From positions 55,945,360 to 56,009,359 of the forward strand of contig CM068842.1 in assembly GCA_028554795.2 (NCBI GenBank): 64,000 nt of DNA, given 5' to 3'. Each line of letters opens with the position of its first letter. Position 1 is the stretch's first letter. The notes below the pieces were generated by a model that was not told where the DNA came from, ran no database searches, and saw only the letters and a program-made list of their open reading frames with translations. Made by a program: the position numbers and the translations under genes. The stretch is from Sinohyriopsis cumingii (Eukaryota; Mollusca; Bivalvia; Unionida; Unionidae). Positions 14,087-27,073 of the stretch are shown one piece after another.

Positions 14087-14308
14087 ACCATATATACTCA
14101 TTTATATAACCTGTCCAACTGCAAACTGCACAGACCCAGATCTGCTACTGCCTAATGCACCAGCAGATCTGGGTCTCTGCAGTTTGCCAGGAGTCAATCA
14201 TAGTAAAACAAACATCAAAGACCCTAATTTTCTGCATATTATGCAACAGAAAATCAGGGCTGATGATGTCTGCAACAGAATCTACTTTTATGTGAGTATA
14301 TATGGTAC
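14087..14308. mobile_element. MITE with an internal 26-bp hairpin
   Basis: Outer inverted ends taccatatatactca (14087-14101) and tgagtatatatggta (about 14292-14307) enclose a second, tighter palindrome. Arms 14121-14146 and 14162-14187 match at 25 of 26 positions around a 15-nt loop. No coding capacity. Confidence 0.6.
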
Positions 14309-14359
14309 AGTTATCTCAAGCTACATGTACGCTGAAGTCTTCCTGTATAAAATACTCAC

Positions 14360-14471
14360 TCTGTGCCCTGGATATGTTGGGTGTAGGGATTCCACTCTTG
14401 GGCTGGGACAAACCTGATGGTTTTGCCAGCTTGGATGGGGTCTTCAAACCTGATGGCTTTGGTAAACTCAT
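14360..14471 (-). CDS. CLIP1: CLIP-170-like N-terminal coding exon
   Basis: A 112-nt exon starting exactly at an ATG (14469-14471) that directly follows a TTTCAG acceptor, and ending before GTGAGT (14359-14354). It encodes 37 residues plus one base: a short Lys/Pro/Ser-rich N-terminus with the repeated KPSGL motif, resembling the start of CLIP-170 proteins. The phase 1 end fits the next exons at 5005-5091 and 1-467. An acceptor just before the ATG implies at least one upstream 5' UTR exon to the right, so the promoter lies further right, possibly toward or beyond the viral elements. Confidence 0.75.
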
Positions 14472-14606
14472 CTGAAATGATATTTCAAATCTAAATTTTT
14501 AAAAAAGCAAATAACCAGCATGGGAAAAAAAAGAATATCTGTATTAGGTTTTTAAATAAGAAAATAGTCTCCATTAACAGGAAACAAATTACTATGTCAC
14601 ACAGTT

Positions 14607-14780
14607 ATCAGTTGTTGTTAGGGTTTAAGGCCATTTTTCAGCACACATGGCAGCAAGAACATTCTGTGGAAGAAGAAACCAGTAAAATGCCAGGAAGAAC
14701 CACAGATAAATGGGCAGCTACTGGCAAGCTTTCTCACATGCCAAAATTGGCCCAGCCCGAGACTCAAACCTGTAAACAAT
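14607..14780 (-). mobile_element. tRNA-derived SINE, head-truncated
   Basis: Minus-strand copy with tail words gttgttgttagggtttaaggcc at the left and the B-box-like gagactcaaacc at the right. The A-box half of the tRNA head is missing. Confidence 0.65.
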
Positions 14781-14849
14781 TTCCAGGAATTAAGGATAAT
14801 ATCTTTTCTTGCTGAAACCAACTCTGATAGTCTTGAACAAAAACATTGT

Positions 14850-15995
14850 CAAATTAGTCACTATGGCAGCCATACTTGATGTACTCTAAGTTCAGAACCA
14901 TTTTCATTTATGACAAACTTTACACCATTAGAAGACTTTTAGTTAAAACCCCATGCCATTATTACCAGTCAGGTGAATTGGTGACAATATTTTAAATATG
15001 TTCACCGTGGTAGCCATATTGACGTCCAGGCAAACTAGATATCATAAGAAGACCTTTGGTGAAGACACTAAGTCAATATGACCATCAATTCTGGTGGAAC
15101 AGCAATAACAGGATTTTCAAGAGGGCTACCATGGCAGCCATATTAGATGTCCTATTAGCATAGTTTTTATTCTGGACCAAAATGAACATCTAAAGAAGTA
15201 TTTTGCTGAAAACTTCATGTTAATAGGACTCTCCATTTAGAAGTATCAATAACAAAATCTTAAAGATGGCTAGTACACTGACCATATTTCAGGTCACATC
15301 TGCACCATTTTCATTTAGTATGAACTAGACACAAGACATCATCTAGTGAAATCCAATGTCATCATCACCTTCTGTCTAGGAGTAGCAATAAGATGGTATT
15401 GTGAGCAGTTTATATTTAAGACAAACAAAGCACCAAGTCTTATGCTGAAAACCTCATGTTTATGAGACCATACACTGGTGGAATAGCAACAAGAAGATTT
15501 TCAAGATGGTGGATGTGGTGGTCTTACTAGATGTCTGCACAGCACCATTTTTATATAGGACCAAATAGACTTCATAAGAATTCTGGTGAAAATCACGTAC
15601 CAATAGGGCTACCTGTTTGGGTGTAGCAATAATATGATTTTCAAAATGGCTGCTGTGGTGGGCATATTGGATGTCAGATTGGCACCCTTTTAATTGAGAA
15701 CAAAGTAAACATCACATCTTTTGTTTAAAACCCCAAGATGATATGATCAGCCAGTCAGACAGAGTAGTGATAAAAAGATTTTCAAGAAGAATGATATGGT
15801 GGCAATTCTGGATGTCTAATCAGCACCATTTTCATTTAGAATCGACAAGACTATGGGATGAATGTGTGTGTATAAAGTTTCATGCCAATCTTCCAAGTAT
15901 TTTAGGAGAATTAGTGATAACAAAATTGTGCTAACAGATAAATGGACATCAGACAACAGACATCCCATAAATGTTTCTGATCTATGACCAGTAGA
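14850..15995. repeat. Diverged tandem array B, unit about 150 bp
   Basis: Six to eight diverged units of the same repeat as array A (ttttcaagatgg...cagcaccattttcattta...). It ends in the shared module gacatcagacaacagacatcccataa...gatctatgaccagtagagctaa. Confidence 0.75.
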
Positions 15996-18612
15996 GCTAA
16001 AAACTGGGGAGCAAAGTGATTTGTCAACATATGAATCTTCAAGTGATTACCATATTTAAATTTGATGGCAATCCATCAAATACTGTGGGACCAGTTGTTC
16101 AACAAGACTGAAAAGGAAAACAAATGGAAGGAAACAAGAATTACTATCTACCCATGTCTGAACAGAGGATGGAGTATCATAAATCAGTGCATGTTTATTT
16201 TCAAACCTTTGAATCGGGACAGTCAAACTGATACTTTTCAGACACATACCCACACACACACACACACATTGTATTAAGCTAACGGTAACCCCCTAGGTAA
16301 ATATATCCAAACAAGAGCATACTGCACACTGATCAGTACAAAGAAAGTATCTACAGGCTAGAATGTATTGTGTAAAAAAAAAATTGTACATTACACTGAA
16401 TACACTAATTTCTATCGGATGCTAAATTTTTTCATGGATGGTACATGCTACAAAGTTTAAAGATTTAATGAACAATTATTTTTCAGTGGAAACAATGTTC
16501 ATTACTGAAATATTAAAAAAATGCAACTTCTTCCAGAACTACAAAAATGGATACAAACAAAAATAAATCATGTAAAAGTATTTCTACAAATTTATATATA
16601 CCTGCAATCACCAGAAGAAATGGCTGTCAAATGATACTAGTCCAAATGCATGTATCAAACTAATGCATTTGTGTACATACAGTACAAAATTTTCTTTCTT
16701 CTAACAGATGCGCTTCCTTTCAAGATCACTCTTGTTTTGAAGGGTGAAAGATGCAAACAAGCTGGTTCTGTCATTTAAGCACATGAACAGATGTTTTCCA
16801 TTTTTCCTCCCAAGGAAACCAAACTTACTTTTTCTGGCTCCCCATTTTACATCTGCACTGCATTATATTTGATTATATGCCTTTGTTGCAGTCATCTCAA
16901 AATACCATAATTAATCTTTTGAACAACCCCCTCTTCAATCTTTCAAAGAAACTATAGCAACTTATATACTCTGACATCACAAACCCTATAGATTCTCTAT
17001 CACACCCTTAATTTTAAACTCTACTCTTCCAATGTGGTAAAAGTAACCCCAAAATCATGTCAACATTTTGACGAGTCTTATGTGACTTGTTTAGACTCAA
17101 ATAAACAGTAACACAAGAAAGAGGGAAAACAACAAGTTTTTAAAAATACAATAATTTATTTACCTGGAAAAATTCTGTAAAATTGAAAAAATATGAACTT
17201 ACGGTTTTTTAGAATCAAATCCAAAAATAATCCAAGAATAATCCACGAATAAAATTTTGAAGTCCTAATAACAAAATGTTCAACCGATTTCATATTCGAA
17301 TCCCGGCGAAGAATCCAAGATGGAAGACGGTGACGTATGCTGCAATATGTAGTGTTGAAGTCTACGGTTCCTTGTAGAAACAAGAATTATCATTCTGGTT
17401 TCTGATAGCTGACTAAACTTTTATAAAATCTGTTCTTGTTCCACAATATTACATGATCACACATATTTTCCAGAAAAATAACAGAATTAATCCCTTTGAA
17501 TCCAAATAATTTGAAATAACTCCAAACCAAGTAATCTGAAATAACTCCAAACAGAACAACATAACAACAGTTTAACAGCCCAGCTTCTACTGAGATTAAT
17601 TCTCCAAAACATGGGTTAAATTGTATTCTAAACATAAACATGGGGTCACGTGATCATCTTCTGGAAGCTAATACAAAGCAAGTACCTGTTATAGGTCACG
17701 TACACCCAGTGTGACCCAGATGAAAACCAATAATTTTACTCTAAGAAATAATAAATTTTAAAAAAATGTTTACATCTTCAACCCGAAATCCCATCATGAC
17801 CTCAACAACCAATAATTTTGAAATAAAATAGAACTTGTTTACGATGGTTGCTACAAATTTTGAAACAAGGTCAGGATTTAGATCAACACCTGGTGTTTAT
17901 AAAACAAAATGTAAAGGTCAAACTATTTTCTGAAAAAAGTATCAGCTCTAGAGAATAAATTTACATTACAATATCAAGTACATGTAATGAAAAATATTTT
18001 TTTTTAAACTGACAAACAATTAAACTGAAATAAATATATATTAAATCAGATACAAGTAAATTAAATATACATAACACGAGTCTTACTAATATGGCTGCAT
18101 TCAGAAAACTTGGTTTTGAGAAACTTTAAACAGAAATGTGCCAGTAAAATAAGGATGCTCCCTCCCCAATAAGAAGCAACTGATGGGAAATGTTTAAAGT
18201 AAAAAACAAACAATGAATATATAACTTCTGTACAACTATGTAGAAAGAAAATGGGGAAAATCAAAGCTAACCTAAAATTTCTAAAATGCAAAGTGTCATA
18301 CCAGACTTGGTTTCAGTCCATAAAGTCCTTAACAGTTATATTACAGAAACAAGCTTCTGATACGGATGATGAGCAAAGATCTGTGTCAAACATATGCTAT
18401 AACTCCATTAAATTTTGCTATAGTGAAAATCCAAACTGACCTAGGTTTTTTAATTGTAAAGCCAAATTATAAAAATTTGGTTTTTATTCATGAGGTCCTT
18501 CTAAAGTTACTGAATGGAAATTAAATTATGGTGCAACTGATGGACAAAATTCTATATCACACAGGCCACAACTCCAATGATTAATTTGATTCTCTGAAAT
18601 TCATTAAAAGTT
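15996..18612. other. non-coding host DNA
   Basis: Holds a short (AC)n run at about 16247-16269 and AT-rich sequence. The 17200-17400 part is relatively GC-rich, with CpGs, a TGACGTA word and a minus-strand GTAAGT (17197-17202), so it might be a 5' UTR exon, but this is weak. A short diverged tandem repeat covers about 18280-18600. Confidence 0.35.
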
Positions 18613-18869
18613 GTTGTTGTTGTTGTAGGGTTTAACGCCATTTTTCAGCACACGATAGGCTATACATGGTGGCCAGTATTAATGGTGGAAGAAGAACCCG
18701 GGAAAAGCCCGGAAAGAACCACCGACCCATGAGAAGCTACTGGCAAGCTTTCTCACATACCCACATTAGCCGAATCTGAGACTCGAACCCAAGCAGACAG
18801 AGGTGAGATGGCAGTGATCCATAACGAAGAGCGCTTTTAACCACTCTGCCACTTGGCCCCCCCCGCCCT
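18613..18869 (-). mobile_element. Full-length tRNA-derived SINE
   Basis: The best copy of the family in the window. On the minus strand it starts with a tRNA-like head: A box TGGCAGAGTGG (18841-18851) and B box GGGTTCGAGTCTC (18778-18790), the RNA polymerase III internal promoter elements. A body follows, then gcgttaaaccctacaacaacaacaac as the tail. Flanking direct repeats ttaaaagtt at 18604-18612 and 18870-18878 are the target-site duplication, showing retroposition. It resembles the tRNA-derived SINEs abundant in bivalves; the family name was not checked. Confidence 0.85.
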
Positions 18870-19194
18870 TTAAAAGTTATTGCATTGAAACAAAATTTAT
18901 GATCGTATGGCAGCATCAAACTTTGGTAAAAATAATACACATCCCATACCACATCATCTGGACATGTTACCATATACCCTGTGCAGAGACAGTATTCTCA
19001 ACAGTTTCAGGATTAGGAAGAAATCAATTCTTCACTCCTGGAAGTCAGGAGTTCCAGGCCTATTTCAGAGAATCCCTGGTATAAACCCACCAATTTCCCA
19101 TTTTCAAAAGGATAGAAAGGGTAAAAAAGTGCTAGGTCAGCAATAAGAAACATGGACAGTTGGCCAAATGGAAATATATTTTTTTTGTTTCGCT

Positions 19195-19755
19195 TTAGTG
19201 AAAACCCTATGTTGATATAGCCCTCCACTTGGGAGTAGTGATAAGAATGTTTCATGATAGCCACAATGATGGTCATATTGATGGTTAGTCATTTTCATTT
19301 AGGACTAACCAGACACCATAAAAACCCTTCTGATTAAAACCCCATCAGAAAATAGGAGTATCTAAAACAAGATTTTCAAGATGGCCACATAATGGATTTC
19401 AGATCAGCACCATTTTCATTTTGGACCAAACAGAAATAAGACGTCTTTGGGGGAAAATCCCAGATCAGTATGACTTCTGTTCAGAATGCGTGATAATATG
19501 TTCAAGATGGCTGCTCTGGTGGCCAAACTGAACTTCAGAACAGCATCATCTTTATTTATGACCAACGAGGCATCAAAAGAAGACTTAATGACAAAACCCC
19601 ATGCTGATATACACATCCATGTAGAAGTAGTGACAAGACCTTCAAGATAGCTGCTGTGACTGCCATATTGGACCCCAGCTCAGCACCATTTTCATTTAAG
19701 ACCAACTAGACATCATAAGAAGTAATTTAGTGATATGACCATCCATTCAGGAAGT
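19195..19755. repeat. Diverged tandem array C, unit about 150 bp
   Basis: Units of the array A family (caagatggc...cagcaccattttcatt...accaactagacatcataagaag). Broken at the right by a SINE. Confidence 0.7.
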
Positions 19756-19756
19756 T

Positions 19757-19978
19757 GTGGTTTTGTTGGTTTAATGCCATTTTTAAGCATGATAAGCTAT
19801 TTATGTTGGTCAGTATGTGTAAAGAAAGAACCTAAGACTCCAAGAAAAGCCACCAACCCATGGTAAGCTTCTCACATACCCTCATTAGCTGAACCAAGAC
19901 TCAAAACCCATGCCAACAGAGGGAAATGTGAGTGATCTATAAAGACAAGCTCCAAAGACCATTCGGCCACCCAGGGCA
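19757..19978 (-). mobile_element. tRNA-derived SINE (diverged)
   Basis: Minus-strand copy next to array C. Tail words gttggtttaatgccatttttaagca are at the left, and the head with a degraded B box (caagactcaaaaccc) and A box is at the right. Confidence 0.6.
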
Positions 19979-20160
19979 GTGTATCCCCCAGGGGTGTAAA
20001 ACTGAGGGTAAAAAGAACCCTTTGGTGTCAGTACTGGGGGTCAAATAAAAAATGTGAGAGTCAAAAATGTACTGACAAATTTTCATCTGACCAGTACTTT
20101 TCAGCTTGAAATAGGATACTGCAACTTGCCCAACATACTCTCTCTCTCTCTCTCTCTCTA
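19979..20160 (-). repeat. Dispersed repeat, minus copy, plus (CT)n run
   Basis: 19975-20080 is an inverted relative of 12598-12770. A (CT)n run at 20139-20159 follows. Confidence 0.55.
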
Positions 20161-20927
20161 AACATACAAATAAACCAACATGCACAATTAAGAAACAAAT
20201 GCACTGTCATTCAAAGAATAATTTTATTAGTTCATTTTCCTTTAAGTTAAAAGTCATACTTTTAATAGTCTCCTTACAATCTATTTGTAGCAGTATTATA
20301 GACCAACACATTACATATAAGCCAATACAAAAAGCCAACTAAATCTTTTTAACCAAATGGCAGTTAATTTACTGCCTTTAATAAAATGTGTACCATCATT
20401 CATTTCATTTTACTTTGTCCTAGAACACATTTATCCAAGAATCAAAGAAGCTGATGATTCATCTTCTTTTTAATAAGTTATACCTGAACTTTTAGATCTT
20501 TCTTTTATTGCAGTAAAGTTAAAAACCAACAAAATCTGCAATGACACCCTGACTTTGTAATACAAATAACGCATTTTTAAAAATTCTTACACCCTGTCAC
20601 AAAAGGATTATTCACTTTTACAGTCTTCGCAATCAAACGATCAGAAGTCACACTGGTAATCCCAATGGATGTGCCATATTCCAGTCAAGGGAATTATTTT
20701 CTCCATTTTTCATTGAACTTAGATCCATTGTTACTCTTTTGTGTTTTGCTTCTTTCACTTTCTTGGCTAATGATTCTTAATGCATGCCGTTTTAATCTGG
20801 AGATCCCTTTCTATCGCAACAAGCATCGAGGTTAAACAACTGTTTGACATCTTGCTGAGCTCAATGGAAAACATGTGAAAGCTCATAAGATTAGGGGAAG
20901 CTACTCAATCATAACACTGACTATGCT

Positions 20928-21024
20928 AGTCTGGTTCCATTTTTCGTATGCTCCCTGCGTTTCACTCTGCTTCATGAATAGTGGAATGCAACGCAGTGAG
21001 CATACATAGCAAGGAACCAGACTA
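20928..21024. repeat. Nested inverted repeat
   Basis: Three concentric arm pairs: tagtctggttcc/ggaaccagacta (20928-20939, 21013-21024), gtatgctc/gagcatac (20946-20953, 20998-21005) and tgcgt/acgca (20956-20960, 20991-20995). Likely a small MITE or a hairpin-forming sequence. Confidence 0.6.
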
Positions 21025-21234
21025 TGCCTATGCTCGAAGTATACATAATGCCATCCCTCATCCAAAGTATTGGATATGAAATAAAACCTGATCACATTAT
21101 GCAAATCTTTTGCATAAAAAAAAAATGCACAGCAACAAAACGTGTGCATGAATTTTCTCCAGCATGTGTCCCTGACGCACAAATGTGCATAAAGGGAAAC
21201 TCTGACACATGGCCACCCATTCAATAAAAGTAGC

Positions 21235-21925
21235 AATAACAGTTTTTACAAAATGGCTACTATAGTGGCCATATTGCACATTAGATCAGCACCATTTTCA
21301 TTTATGACCAGCTAGACATCATAAGTAGTCTTTTGGTGAAAACCCCATGCTGAAATCATCATCCATTCAATAGCAGTCATACTAGGATTTTCAAGATGGC
21401 TGCCATGATGGCCATATTGGATGTCAGATCAGCACCATTTTCATATATAACCAACTGGACATCATAAGAAGTCCTTGAGAGAAAACTCCCTGTTGATATA
21501 ACCATACCATCAGAAGGAGTGGCGATAACAAGAGTTTGAAGTTCACTGCCATGTCAGCCATACTGGACGTCAGATTAGCATCATTTTCATTTATAACCAA
21601 CTGGACATCATAATAAATCTTTCTGTGAAAATCACAAGCTGATATAACCATCAATTCAGGAAATGTAGCAATAACAAGATTTTCAAGATTACTGCTGTTG
21701 CGGCCATAATGAATGTGCAAGCAACACCATTTTCATCTAGGACCAACAAAAACCATGAGAACAATGTACATGTAAAGTTTCATGGCAAACCTCCAAGTAG
21801 TGTAGGAAGAGTAGCAATAGCAAACTTGTGTTAATGAAAGAACGGACATCAAATGACAGATGGACAACGAACAAGACACCATCTCATAAGCTCTTTTCAT
21901 CTATGACCAGTAAAGCTAATGATTA
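21235..21925. repeat. Diverged tandem array D, unit about 150 bp
   Basis: About four units, for example aagatggctgccatgatggccatattggatgtcagatcagcaccattttcat. It ends with the shared module (ccaagtagtgtaggaagagtagcaatag...ctatgaccagtaaagctaa). Confidence 0.75.
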
Positions 21926-22382
21926 TGTTCAATCCCATGAATGGTCACTTAGAATGCTGTGAGTCTTCTCTGCAGGCAAATTAGCATCTTCGTTGACACC
22001 AATGAAACTTACATGAGTAAACACCTGGTATTTCACTGTACCTTACATAAAAACATAAATTGCCATCAAATTAAATAAACAAGATCATTTTGTGAAAAAG
22101 AAAAATCATATTTTACCAGCTCTTATGAGTCAATATACTTGTCTGCACTCTTTTTAAAAGTCTCCACTATGGATACTGTAATGCCCAATACATAAATTAT
22201 TTGTATAATGGAATACTGATGATTGGACAATACTGTCAAAATCAAACTTGGAGAAAGTTTTCATTACTTCATAATTCCTATTCTGATCATCACCAATTTA
22301 ATTCAAATGCAATTACAGCAAAACTGGGCATCATTTATTTGCCAAATAACTGCAGGTACTTAACACAATCAACAGAACATGG
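21926..22382. other. non-coding, nothing recognised
   Basis: AT-rich stretch between array D and the next MITE. Confidence 0.4.
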
Positions 22383-22710
22383 TACAGGTAAAACCTGTTA
22401 TAACATGATTTGTTATAATGCAGTTACGCTTATAATGCAATGGCAGCATGGCTCCCAGCTTTTAATTTAAGGTGACCTCTCTTTTTCACATCCTAAATAT
22501 ATGCTCTCAAAAAAGTCAATTATTTGTAGCTCTAGCTGATTTTTAATCCCACAAAGTTCTGCATTTAATGTTTTCCAAAACAAACAATATTTGATCAAGC
22601 GGTACATTTTCTATGGGGAAGTTTTTCAAAATTTTTTTAATGCAATCCCGCTTATCTTGCGTGTTATTCTTTGGACCACGAGCATTGCGTTATAATGGGT
22701 TCTACCTGTA
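22383..22710. mobile_element. Pogo/Tigger-like MITE
   Basis: Terminal inverted repeats tacaggtaaaacctgttataac (22383-22404) and its inverse at 22689-22710 match at 19 of 22 positions. TA at both ends fits a TA target site, and the internal ttataatgca words are typical of pogo-like ends. About 330 bp, non-coding. Confidence 0.7.
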
Positions 22711-23634
22711 TATTGTAGAAGGGACTTTTTATATGATTTAACTGTTTTCCAATTTTCTAGTCTTTAACATAGTCATGTTGAATAGAATCCACATCTTCCA
22801 AAACAATACAAGCAGAATCTTTACAGCACACTCACCCCATGGCCTTATGGACATTAATCATTTGGTTTAACAGGTCTAGCTCTCTGGTCTATGTAAGTGA
22901 GAACAGGCATTTGTGTTTATGCAAATTAATTAAATAATTATTTACAGGACTTACAATTAGTTTTAGATTGTGAAAATGCTGATGATATTAGAGACAAGAT
23001 AGTAGATTAAGTTTCTCTAATTAGCAAGAGTATCTTACATATAGATTTTAAAGAAATATATATTTTATACTTGAACTCTGACAATCTTTGCCAACCCTTA
23101 CACATAAACTACATTTATTTAACATTTATATTTTGAGGAAGAGGTTGAAAGTGAGTGAGTCTGATCACATATATTATAATCATTTATATGTTTTCAAATC
23201 AACTTCCAGACAACTCATTAGTGAGACATCAAATGTTTAGTTTAATGTAGGAAACACAGATCTGTGTACCAGAAACAACCAAGCCAGTTATCAGGATGCC
23301 TCCTGTTAAGTCTGCTAGACTGATATATATATATACAGAGGCAGAACTTGTTGAGAGAGCTTTTGAATTGGAATTAAAGAAATATGTAACCTAGATGTTT
23401 GTTTGTTTGCTCTACCAGCTAATTCTTCAATGTAGCTGCCACCTACCCCACACAACTACAACAATATTATCAGAGTGGAATTTGCAGAGACAGTCCTTTT
23501 CACAAAATAATTAGTGATACGGATTAACTGTTAATTAGTCCCACTGTCTTCCAGTTTAATTAAGCCTAGCCTTTAACTATTCTGCAGAATCATGCCTATG
23601 GCTGACCATAATATAAATAGGGAAGTGTCCCCAT
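22711..23634. other. non-coding, nothing recognised
   Basis: AT-rich. A short (AT)n run occurs at about 23325-23335. Confidence 0.4.
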
Positions 23635-24034
23635 AGGAGTACTGATCACAAGATTTTCAAGATGGTCATTGTGACATTCATACTGGATGTTCAAGCAGAA
23701 CCATTTTCAGTCAGAACCAACTAGAAAGCATATGAAGTTTGTTCCTGACTTCCTTGCACTATGGCTGACCCTAGCAGACCTCAGAGAAAGCATTCCCTAA
23801 AGACCTTTTCTAATCTAATGCTAAACTAGCATATGGTCTGTATACCACCTGAAATAATTAAATCTGACACTATAAAATTACTTTCCTTTCAGGAAGAATA
23901 TTATACAGATAAGATTTTCACAGCTGCACCATTGGTATTCACACCAACTAGACCTTGGAACCAATGTGTGTATAAAGCTTTAGGGTAATCAACCACATAG
24001 TTTTAGAGGAGTAGTGAAAACAACATTGTGCTAA
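23635..24034. repeat. Diverged tandem array E, cut by a LINE
   Basis: Two or more units of the array A family, ending at aacattgtgctaatggatgg. LINE-derived sequence begins abruptly there, so the LINE inserted into, or recombined with, the array end. Confidence 0.6.
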
Positions 24035-25440
24035 TGGATGGAGAGGGAAAATGCTATAAGCATCTAGTAGAAGAATTTGAAAAATTTGGTAAAGTGTCGG
24101 GTTCCAAAATAAACCACGACAAGACCGAAATCTTAAAAATAGGCAACTGGAGGGGCAACCACCCTGGATCACCCCCTCACCTACTGAGAGACACGGTAAA
24201 GGTTCTAGGGGTTTACTTTGGTAAAAAGATGTAGAAAACCATAAACATATTATCAACAAAATAAGAGAAAATGTGAAAATCTGGCCAAGGTGCCATTATG
24301 TATCATGGAGCGGGCCCATGTGGCCAAGACTTATTTATACTCAAATATTAACTACATAATTAAATCCATAGATATCAATAATAAAATTTAAACAAAATAG
24401 ACAATAAAATAATAGATTATATATGGAATCATAAAATGCATTATGTAAAAAAAGACATTATATAGGGCCAAAAGTAGAGGGGACTTGGGGTTGCCGAGCC
24501 CCCTACTACTAAAATTAACTAACATGATCAGTAGATTAAAAAAATTACAATCAGACCCGGCTACAGTGTGGGAAGCACTGTTCATCTAATGGTTTGGTTT
24601 CACCTTGAGAAACCAACCAGAGATATACAAAAATAACAAATTAATAAAAAAAATTGATGTGCCATGCAAATTTAAACAAATAAGAGAACTAATTTTAAAA
24701 TATAGGGACAAAACAGATTTATGGAAAATAGAAATAAGCAAAAGTCATGCTTGGATTAGGGAGGAGGTTACCAAAAATATAAAAAGTAGAGTAGAGCAGG
24801 CCAACTGGGGGTAAATTGGACAAAAACTTGGAAAAATTGGGAAAAAATAAGATCTGTCAAAACACAAAATATAATTTTTAAATATCTGCACAATGCCTGG
24901 TTAACAGGCGAAGAAGCAATCAAACGTCGTATGATCAGGATAATGCTGAAATGCCCTTTATGTAAAACAGCGAACTTCACCAAACTACATACAATTGCCC
25001 AGTGTGATAAAACTAAACATAATAGGATAAAGTTAATAATGGACATTTGCAAAAAATATAAGTATAACAAATATAACATTTTATTCATAGATGCAGACTA
25101 CAAAAACAAAATAGTTCTAAAAATTATAGACTATATAGTAACTACGATGATATCCTGTGGACAGGTGATAAAGATTTTTAAATACGATACATGATACAAA
25201 TAAGAACATTAACCACAATAAGAACTCAATACGTCTTACGATGAACAGATATTTACCATCAGGCTGATATAACGCAATTTATGTTGGAATTGGGGGAGAG
25301 AGGGGGAGGGAGGAATCTGTATTACAGACCAAAGGGTCGCGTAGTGCAAATGCGAGCCGATGCCATACCCATACCACCTCCTCTCACCCCACAACAGCCA
25401 TATTTCAAAGAAAATTTCAAATTATATTTCAAATATTTCA
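24035..25440 (+). pseudogene. Non-LTR retrotransposon 3' part
   Basis: Plus-strand frames show the end of a LINE reverse transcriptase. At 24055-24234 there is a segment with SGSKINHDKTEIL followed by VKVLGVYFGKK, like the conserved region after the YADD box. Further on (24605-24814) is a thumb-like basic helical region. At 24940-25010 a CPLCKTANFTKLHTIAQC motif matches the Cys/His zinc-binding end seen after the RT domain. Many stops and shifts break it. The 5' part, including the catalytic YADD, is absent, as expected for a 5'-truncated LINE copy. Confidence 0.7.
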
Positions 25441-26561
25441 AAAAAAACATATAACTTTTTTTTTAAAGAAAAGGGAAGAAAGGAATTTAAAGGAAAGAAT
25501 TTTTTTTTCTTTTCTGAAAGAAAATTCTAAAGACATATAGTAAGGGATACAGGGAAACTATATGGGGGAAGTAAAAGGCGATGACATCATGGGGCTAAGT
25601 CACATGGCGCTACTTGAAGTGGACAGGTCCATGAAAGAGTCTTTGAAAACACCCCATGTGACACAAATACATACTGTATAACACTTAGTTTAAAACCCTA
25701 CTAACTTCTTCTATATCTTAAAAACCATACAGCTCCCGCACTGTATGGTTGACCACTATATAATAATGTGGTCTCATTAAACAATTTTGGATCTTTCAAT
25801 AAAGAATAATCAGATAAACTAAATAAAGGAGGCCTAACTCTACCCAGGAGAAACACATAGAGAATAAAAGAAGTGTGAACCTTGGATCGAGCGTAACCTA
25901 CCTATCAACATCTTTAAAAACTATTACGAGGAACGACACATATTATCACTCGAATAATACAATAAGAATTGTTTTACAACAAAATATAAATAGTACACGG
26001 TTCCATCGTCAAAATTTGAAAACCATAAAATAAATTAAAAGATAAAATATAATATATCATAACGGATCTTAAATCCAAATTAGGAAGAAATACAACTGGG
26101 AAAGATATTTGATTTATACTTGCCGTCTCAAACATACAGAAAATATAGCATACACACAATATAGCACCACTACATATAGCAAACACTGTGACCTAGGCGA
26201 CCTATAGCAAAGGTCACAAAATTTCAAGGGAAGGAACTTCGAGCAAGGTGAGGGAAACCAGACTCTGATGAACAACCCTTTAGATAACACTAAGGAAACA
26301 TAAATACTGCATGAAAAATTCTAAAAACTAAATTTTTTATATAAAATTTTGTTTTAAATAAAACATACAACACATCTGAGGGGGAAACACACAAACATAA
26401 GATACTTTATTTTTTGGAAATGGGGGGAGCATCTGTCTGGTGCCCCCTCCCCCCATGTGACCAAGCAAAGTTGCATCACAGAGCGGAATCTGTTTTTGCA
26501 AATACTGAATAATCTGCACAGTATGTCATTTTACTGAAGTTACAAAAATTCTGTGATCCTC
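25441..26561. other. non-coding, nothing recognised
   Basis: AT-rich, low complexity around 25440-25560. Confidence 0.4.
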
Positions 26562-27073
26562 TTAACTCATTAACCCCTGGCGTCGCATTTATATGGCAGG
26601 AGGTAGTAGCCTACTGTCAAGCTCTGTAGCATCAAGGTCATGTATGATACACTAAAGTGGGTGGTATTATAGAAAGGTAGACAGATGTAGCTCTACATTG
26701 GTACCAAATAATGTGTTACTTGTTAGTTCTAGTTGCACTACAAAATACAGAAGGGAAAACCTAATTTTTTTCCACCCAAAATTCGCCCAGGGTCGGAATC
26801 CGATTTGGGTCTGGATTTGGAATAAAGAGTGGCCTCAGTAAGAAAATGATTGGTCTGTAAAGCAAAAGAAAAAAACTCCAACTTTTACCCTTCTGCTCAT
26901 GCGCGAGCAAACTAACCAACGGAAAATGATTCTAACACAACTAGGTATTAGGCTAATGGAAAATCTGTTGGAAGTTGATGTTTTAGGATGTATTCAGAAA
27001 TAGCCCCAAAAATGTGTTTCCTACTCGCATTTCAGGTGAAAATGACATAAACCTCCAGGTGTTAATGAGTTAA
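26562..27073. mobile_element. MITE with ttaactcattaac termini
   Basis: Inverted ends ttaactcattaacccctgg (26562-26580) and its inverse at 27055-27073 match at 18 of 19 positions. The outermost TTAA could be a piggyBac-type target site. About 510 bp, non-coding. Confidence 0.65.

Noticed and set aside
17156-17641. Minus-strand frames with a CpG-rich part and a GTAAGT
   Set aside because: Could be a 5' UTR exon of the CLIP gene, but there is no acceptor partner or protein evidence, so not annotated as an exon.
18778-18851. A and B boxes like a tRNA gene
   Set aside because: Part of a SINE with tail and target duplication; the cloverleaf is not intact.
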